Shown here: positions 51,132 through 55,508 of the stretch, in pieces
How the letters are laid out: every line of letters begins with the position of its first letter
How positions within the stretch are numbered: the first letter of the stretch is position 1
Source of the DNA: Rhodovarius crocodyli
Lineage (GTDB): Bacteria > Pseudomonadota > Alphaproteobacteria > Acetobacterales > Acetobacteraceae
DNA length: 55,508 nt
Assembly: GCA_945901085.1 (NCBI GenBank)
Contig: CAMDJV010000023.1
Span: 1-55,508 of the forward strand
Reading direction: 5' to 3'
Position numbers and translations under genes: made by a program
The notes under the pieces: generated by a model
Database searches by the model: none
The model's input: only the letters and a program-made list of their open reading frames with translations
What the model was told of the DNA's origin: nothing

Positions 51132-51469
51132 GCTTCATAGTCGCCACCCGTCACCCGGCGTTGCCCGCCGGAATAATCATGCCCCTTGGGGCGCCAGGCG
51201 CCAGCCGTGCCGGTCAGGTTGGGCTGATGCTCCTTCTGCCAGGGCAGGCGAGCCGCCTCATCCAGCGGCGCATCCGTGGTGTGGTGCAGCCAGGCATGCC
51301 ATTCCGCCGGCACCTTGGTGGGGTCCTGGCCATGGGCGGTGACCACATAGCGGCGCTTGCGGTTATACACCGGCAGCGTCTTGCGCGCTTCGTAATAGGT
51401 ATTGCCAAAACGGTCCTGGCCGATTTTGCGGGCGGTCAGGCGGGCGTGGAGCATCTCGAGGATCGACAT
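51119..51469 (-). CDS. NDUFA12 family accessory subunit of NADH:ubiquinone oxidoreductase
   Basis: A 116-aa protein. MSILEMLHARLTARKIGQDRFGNTYYEARK and RRYVVTAHGQDPTKVPAEWHAWLHHTTDAPL are the conserved NDUFA12/B17.2 blocks, and the C-terminal PHQPNLTGT-like region fits. It is a supernumerary complex I subunit in mitochondria and alphaproteobacteria. It heads the minus-strand chain NDUFA12-MlaD-small-DUF2155-aminotransferase-rhodanese. Confidence 0.93.
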   Translation of the reverse strand: MSILEMLHARLTARKIGQDRFGNTYYEARKTLPVYNRKRRYVVTAHGQDPTKVPAEWHAWLHHTTDAPLDEAARLPWQKEHQPNLTGTAGAWRPKGHDYSGGQRRVTGGDYEAWTP

Positions 51470-51519
51470 GGGTTGAGCATGCCATGGCGCGTCGCAGCAC
51501 GCCAGCGCGGCGTGTTTGT

Positions 51520-51535
51520 CCACAAGGTTTTGTGG
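51520..51535. promoter_or_regulatory. NrdR-box-like palindrome upstream of RNR-like gene
   Basis: CCACAA-GGTT-TTGTGG lies 66 bases before the RNR-like start, in the 132-base divergent region with NDUFA12. Its half-sites and 4-base centre match the pattern of NrdR boxes (ACACAA-TATA-TTGTGT) at the CACAA/TTGTG core. A TTGTGG within it may also serve as a -35. I saw no second box at the usual ~31-bp spacing, so single-site regulation is tentative. Confidence 0.45.
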
Positions 51536-51601
51536 TTCAATCCGCCAAGACCTACCAGATACGGCTTTCACCGGGGAAAATCCCGGCATAGTCTCATCCC
51601 T

Positions 51602-53137
51602 ATGGCACGCATAAACGGCACATTGTGGGAAGGGATGGCGCTGGCACGCCACAGGCTGGGGGCGGACCCGGATGCGGCGCTTCGCGCCGTGGCCATCCCG
51701 GCAGGTTGGCCGGTGGAAGCGGGTGAGGCGCTGGCAGGGCTGGTGCCGGGCAGCCGGCCCATCAGCCTGCCCCGCGCCGCCGAGGCCTGGATTCAGCGCG
51801 CTCTCAGCCGTGGCCGCAAGGCCGGGCTCATGGATGATTCCGCGGCCAATCACCTGGCCGAGGGGCTGCGCGCGCTCCTGATCACCCGCAGGGGCGCGCC
51901 TGGCGCCGAGGTCTGGCGCGGCACGGCCGCCGAGGCACGCTATGTGCTGAACCTGCCTGCCTTCCTTGATGCCGATGCCAGCTTCGACCTGGAGGGTTTT
52001 GCCGAAGCCGTGGTGTTGGGGGTGCGCTTCCTTGACGCCCTGGGCAATGGCCGCGCGGGCCGACTTCGCTTGGGTTTTTGCGATATGGCCGGGCTGCTGG
52101 CGGCGCTGGGCCTTGCCTATGACAGTGATGAGGGCCGGCGCGTGGCCGCTGGCTTGGCCGCGCTGATGCGTGGCGTGGCCGAGGGCGAGAGCGCTGCCAT
52201 GGCCGCGCGGATGGGCGCGCGAGAGCCTGTGGCCCTGCTCTGGCCCGCACCGCCCGACACCACCGCCCTGCCCGGCCTGGCCGAGGCCGCGAGTGCCGCG
52301 CTGCAGGCCGTGGGCGCCTGCCATGGCCTGCGCCATGGCGCGATCATCGCCCTGACCCCGGCCGATGCCGCAGAGGCGCTGCTGGGCGCCGAGACCGCCG
52401 GGCTCTTCCCCGCCGCCGGCAGCACCCGGGCGGTTTATACTGCAACCGGCGCCACCGAAATTCCCACCCGGGCCGCGCTCGCCGCCGCCCGGATGGCGCC
52501 GCACCGGGTGGGGCAATTGCTCGCGCCGGTATCCGAAACCGCGCGGAAAATGATGGCCGAGGCGGTGCTGCCCTTCCTGCATGCCGCGCCGCCGGCGCCG
52601 GTGGCGGTGCCTGGGCCGCCGCGCGCGCATGTGGAACGCCCGGCGGCGCGCGGCCTGCTGGCGCATCCGCGCAGCACCGGCGGCAGCTTCCACGCCTCGG
52701 TGGGCGGCCACCGCGTGGCGATGCGCACCGCCGAGGATGCCGAGGGCAAGCTGCGCGAATTGGCCTTCAGCCTGGCCAAGGAGGGCGCGGCCTATCGCTC
52801 GCTGATGGATGCCTTCGCCCAGGCGGTGACGATTGGCCTGAGCCATGGCGTGGCGCTGGATGATTATGTGACGGCCTTCTCCTATACGCGCTTTGGCCCG
52901 GCCGGCGTGGTGGAGGGCGATGGCGAGATCACCCAGGCGACATCGGTGCTGGATTGGGCCTTTCGGCGGCTGGCGGCGGATTATCTGGGCCGGGCGGATT
53001 TACCCCAGCCGAGCGAGGCCGATTGCGCGCCCGACAGCCTGAGCACCGCGGCACAGCAATCACCGCTGCTGCCGCTGGACCTTCCCCTCACCTCGGCGCC
53101 AGAGGCACGGCGCCGCAATTTCCGCATTGTCGCCTGA
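51602..53137 (+). CDS. Class II ribonucleotide reductase-like protein, shortened (TSCPD-type), probably not catalytic
   Basis: A 511-aa protein. Residues ~370-480 (VGGHRVAMRT, KEGAAYRSLMDAFAQAV, SYTRFGPAGVVEG, ATSVLDWAFRRLAADYLGR) match the C-terminal region of NrdJ-type vitamin B12-dependent RNRs. An earlier part (NLPAFLDADASFDLEGFAEA, LLAALGLAYDSDEGR, GLRHGAIIALTPADAAEALL) aligns to barrel segments, with TP near the APTGT loop degraded. The N-terminal ATP/activity region and the NxCxE catalytic loop are missing, and most Cys are absent. A full NrdJ is usually ~1200 aa. The frame is open and the codon bias normal. It is perhaps a regulatory or structural paralogue of RNR. Confidence 0.78.
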   Translation: MARINGTLWEGMALARHRLGADPDAALRAVAIPAGWPVEAGEALAGLVPGSRPISLPRAAEAWIQRALSRGRKAGLMDDSAANHLAEGLRALLITRRGAPGAEVWRGTAAEARYVLNLPAFLDADASFDLEGFAEAVVLGVRFLDALGNGRAGRLRLGFCDMAGLLAALGLAYDSDEGRRVAAGLAALMRGVAEGESAAMAARMGAREPVALLWPAPPDTTALPGLAEAASAALQAVGACHGLRHGAIIALTPADAAEALLGAETAGLFPAAGSTRAVYTATGATEIPTRAALAAARMAPHRVGQLLAPVSETARKMMAEAVLPFLHAAPPAPVAVPGPPRAHVERPAARGLLAHPRSTGGSFHASVGGHRVAMRTAEDAEGKLRELAFSLAKEGAAYRSLMDAFAQAVTIGLSHGVALDDYVTAFSYTRFGPAGVVEGDGEITQATSVLDWAFRRLAADYLGRADLPQPSEADCAPDSLSTAAQQSPLLPLDLPLTSAPEARRRNFRIVA

Positions 53138-53150
53138 AAAGGATCATTCC

Positions 53151-53618
53151 ATGAGCATCGACGCGAAGCTGGCCGAACTCGGCATCACCCTGCCCGAGGC
53201 AGCAGCGCCCATCGCCAATTACGTGGGCTATAATGTGAGCGGCAACCTCGTTGTGGTTTCCGGCCAGATCCCGCTGAGGGATGGCCGAGTGGCCTATACC
53301 GGCAAGGTGGGCGTGAGCGTGACGCCTGAGGTGGCCAAGGAGGCCGCTGCGCTGTGCTTTATTAATGTGATGGCGCAGCTCAAGGCCGCCTGTGGTGGCG
53401 ATCTGGGCCGGGTGAAGAAGGTGCTGCGGCTGGGTGGTTTCATTGCGGCACCGGCCGATTTCACCGGCCATGCGCCCATTATGAACGGCGCTTCTGACCT
53501 TTGCGTGGCGGTGTTCGGCGATGCCGGGCGGCATGCGCGCACCACCATCGGCGTGCCCAGCCTGCCGGCCGATGCCTGCTGCGAGGTGGAGGCGCTGGTG
53601 GAGATTTCGCCGGCCTGA
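53151..53618 (+). CDS. RidA/YjgF family protein, second copy
   Basis: A 155-aa member of the longer RidA subgroup. Blocks: NLVVVSGQIPLRDGRVAYTGKVG, AAALCFINVMAQLKAACGGDLGRVKKVLRLGGFI and FGDAGRHARTTIGVPSLPADACCEVEALVEI. The ARTTIGVPSLP motif carries the Arg that binds enamine substrates in RidA. AAAGGA precedes the ATG at 53151. It starts 13 bases after the RNR-like stop and is likely co-transcribed with it. Confidence 0.9.
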   Translation: MSIDAKLAELGITLPEAAAPIANYVGYNVSGNLVVVSGQIPLRDGRVAYTGKVGVSVTPEVAKEAAALCFINVMAQLKAACGGDLGRVKKVLRLGGFIAAPADFTGHAPIMNGASDLCVAVFGDAGRHARTTIGVPSLPADACCEVEALVEISPA

Positions 53619-53701
53619 GGCTGGGGTGATCCCCCGCGGGCGCGTATTCCACGTCGCCGCTTTCTGATTGACGCGGCGCCATACAGGGGCATCTTCCCAT
53701 C

Positions 53702-54862
53702 ATGCCGGATGCCTCACCCGAATATACACTCAGCCTGCATCCGCGGATCGCGGAGATCGACCCGGCGGATTGGGATGGCTGCGCCGGGGGAAACCCATTT
53801 GTGAGCCACGCCTTCCTCTCGGCGCTGGAGGATAGTGGCAGCACCGGCGAGCGCACCGGCTGGTATCCGCAGCACGCCGTCTTGCGCGATGCGGCGGGGC
53901 TGCTGGTGGGCTGCGCCCCCTGCTACGCCAAGGCGAATTCCTATGGCGAATATGTCTTCGACCATGGCTGGGCCAATGCCTATGAGCGGGCGGGCGGCAG
54001 CTACTACCCCAAGCTGCAGGTGGCGGCCCCCTTCTCACCCGTGCCGGGCCCGCGGCTGCTGACCAGGCCCGACCACCCGCATGCGCTGGGCGCCCTGGCC
54101 GCGGGGCTGCGCCAGGCGATGGCGGCGCAAAAATGCTCCTCCATCCACATCACCTTTTGCACCCGGCCCGAATGGGATGCGCTGGGCGAGGCCGGCTGGC
54201 TGCAGCGCATCGGCACCCAATTCCACTGGACCAATGAGGGCTTTGCCAGCTTCGATGATTTTCTGGCCAAGATGAGCAGCCGCAAGCGCAAGCAGATCAA
54301 GCGCGAGCGGCGCGATGCGGCGGCCCAGGGCCTCACCTTCCGCGCCTTGCAGGGCGGCGAGATCACCCCCGCCATCTGGCGCCGCTTCCATGATTTCTAT
54401 CGCAATACCACCGACCGCAAATGGGGCAGCGCCTATCTGCATGGCCGCTTCTGGGGCTTGCTGGGCGAGCGCCTGGGCGAGCGGGTGGTGCTGATGCTGG
54501 CCGAGCGCGATGGCGAGGCGGTGGCCGGCGCGCTCAACCTTTGGGGCGAGGATGCGCTTTATGGCCGCAATTGGGGGTCGACCGTGGAGGTGCCCTTCCT
54601 GCATTTCGAACTCTGCTATTATCAGGCGATCGATTTCGCCATTGCCCATGGCATTTCCCGCGTCGAGGCTGGCGCCCAGGGCGAGCACAAAATCCAGCGC
54701 GGCTATTTGCCGGTGGAGACCTATTCGGCGCATTGGATTGACCATCGCGGCCTGCGCCATGCAGTGGCGGATTTCCTGGAGCAGGAACGCCCGGCGATGC
54801 GGGCGCAGATGGCTGAACTGGCCACGCTTTCGCCTTTCAAACAGGATGACACTTGCGACTAG
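53702..54862 (+). CDS. GNAT-type peptidogalycan-biosynthesis-like protein (DUF482/COG3146)
   Basis: A 386-aa protein. Family blocks are FVSHAFLSALEDSGSTGERTGW, YGEYVFDHGWANAYER and the basic RKRKQIKRERRDAAAQGL. VEAGAQGEHKIQRGYLPVETYSAHWI near the C-terminus is the signature of this family, which has an acyl-CoA N-acyltransferase fold. The acyl donor and acceptor are not established. Its stop overlaps the TTG start of the EamA gene. Confidence 0.87.
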   Translation: MPDASPEYTLSLHPRIAEIDPADWDGCAGGNPFVSHAFLSALEDSGSTGERTGWYPQHAVLRDAAGLLVGCAPCYAKANSYGEYVFDHGWANAYERAGGSYYPKLQVAAPFSPVPGPRLLTRPDHPHALGALAAGLRQAMAAQKCSSIHITFCTRPEWDALGEAGWLQRIGTQFHWTNEGFASFDDFLAKMSSRKRKQIKRERRDAAAQGLTFRALQGGEITPAIWRRFHDFYRNTTDRKWGSAYLHGRFWGLLGERLGERVVLMLAERDGEAVAGALNLWGEDALYGRNWGSTVEVPFLHFELCYYQAIDFAIAHGISRVEAGAQGEHKIQRGYLPVETYSAHWIDHRGLRHAVADFLEQERPAMRAQMAELATLSPFKQDDTCD

Positions 54863-55508
54863 CCTATGCCCAGTTGGCGTTGGCCATGATCCTGGTCGGC
54901 GCCAATGTCGGCGTGGCGAAGGTTTTGGCCGAGAGCCTGCCCATCGCGCTCATTGCCTGCCTGCGTTGCATGCTCGCCTGTGTGGTGCTCTGGCCCCTGG
55001 CGCGGGGGCTGGAGGGGTTTCCGGCGCTGCGGCCGCCGGTGCTGAAAAACCTGTTCTTCCAGGCGATTTTCGGCACGGCCATCTACAATGCCGGACTGCT
55101 GGCGGGGCTGCGCTTTACCACGGCGCTGGAGGGGGGGCTGGTGCTGGCCACCCTGCCGGCCGTGGTGGCGCTGGGGAGTTTTTTGCTCCTGCGCGAGCGG
55201 TTATTGCCCCGGCAATGGGCAGCGGCCGCCTTGGCCGGGGCAGGCATGGCCGCCATCACCCTTGCTCGTCTGAGTGGTGAGGCCGGCGGCTCGCTGCTGG
55301 GCAATGCGCTCATTTTCCTCGGCGTGTGCGGTGAGGCGGGGTACGTGCTGCTGGCCAAACGCATTGCCGGCCAGGCGCCGGTGATCACCGCCAGTTTCTG
55401 GATGCAGGCGTTTTCCGCCGCGGTGCTGCTGCCCTTCGCGCTGCCGGGGTTTTCGGCGCTGGGAGCGCTGGGCGGGGGGCAGATTGCGCTTTTGCTGGTG
55501 TTCCATTC
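54853..55508 (+). CDS. EamA/DMT-family transporter, cut by window edge
   Basis: About 218 codons are visible. The N-terminus LAYAQLALAMILVGANVGVAKVLAESLPI begins a series of hydrophobic helices (e.g. GLLAGLRFTTALEGGLVLATLPAVVAL and AAALAGAGMAAITLAR) typical of the first EamA repeat and start of the second. The frame uses a TTG at 54853 that overlaps the upstream stop. The ATG at 54846 is in another frame. Substrate unknown. The 3' end lies outside the window. Confidence 0.85.
   Translation, partial: MRLAYAQLALAMILVGANVGVAKVLAESLPIALIACLRCMLACVVLWPLARGLEGFPALRPPVLKNLFFQAIFGTAIYNAGLLAGLRFTTALEGGLVLATLPAVVALGSFLLLRERLLPRQWAAAALAGAGMAAITLARLSGEAGGSLLGNALIFLGVCGEAGYVLLAKRIAGQAPVITASFWMQAFSAAVLLPFALPGFSALGALGGGQIALLLVFH

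Noticed and set aside
51161-51601. N-terminal extension of the RNR-like ORF to 51161
   Set aside because: It would overlap NDUFA12 on the opposite strand, and the extension has no similarity to RNR. The ATG at 51602 fits better.

Overview
This is a dense, GC-rich chromosomal segment of an alphaproteobacterium. It most resembles the Acetobacteraceae/Rhodospirillales, such as Roseomonas-like soil or water heterotrophs. The pointers are the hemC-hemD-mitofilin cluster divergent from tsaD, ihfA followed by a MerR gene, an NDUFA12 subunit next to MlaD and DUF2155 genes, and several orphan Bug/TctC solute receptors. This assignment is inferred from gene content and was not tested by any search. There are no rRNA genes, CRISPR arrays, transposases or phage genes. 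One tRNA-Thr(GGT) is present.

Layout. 1-2492: the N-terminal ~830 codons of a type IIG-like restriction-modification enzyme, cut by the window edge. 2570-9124: a small unknown protein, a periplasmic serine protease, mobB-moeA, an enoyl-CoA hydratase, an exported EF-hand protein, a TrmN6-like methyltransferase and an MFS carrier. 9259-14374: a large MscS-type channel, an ABC-2 polysaccharide-export pair and an M20 amidohydrolase. 14544-18718: ndk, RidA, a potassium-channel-like protein, a visibly less GC-rich HpcH/HpaI aldolase, NIPSNAP and a sugar-nucleotide SDR. 18829-25184: MerR, ihfA, mitofilin-like, hemD, hemC, tsaD, a lipoprotein and a FAD monooxygenase. 25316-39087: a catabolic and transport zone with three orphan Bug receptors, a TRAP operon followed by an epimerase, an MHS-type carrier, an SDR pseudoenzyme, and a flavin monooxygenase/isochorismatase-fold pair. 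39172-48222: nitrilase-nadK-MFS, a tiny lipoprotein, a C39-like cysteine protease and a complete Dpp/Opp-type peptide ABC operon. 48380-51469: a six-gene minus-strand chain (NDUFA12, MlaD, a small unknown, DUF2155, class III aminotransferase, rhodanese). 51602-55508: a shortened class II ribonucleotide-reductase-like protein, a second RidA, a GNAT-type protein and a truncated EamA transporter.

Most genes lie in tight co-directional groups with 4-base ATGA/GTGA/TTGA overlaps, so translational coupling is common. Palindromic elements of a few related types sit at the 3' ends of genes, mostly between convergent genes. In two cases the element supplies the stop codon of the adjacent gene.

The strongest leads are four. 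First, the RNR-like gene at 51602 seems to lack the catalytic half of class II RNR and has an NrdR-box-like palindrome in its promoter. Second, the SDR at 35472 has lost three of four catalytic tetrad residues. Third, there is the dispersed palindromic element family. Fourth, there is the fused endonuclease/methyltransferase at the left edge.
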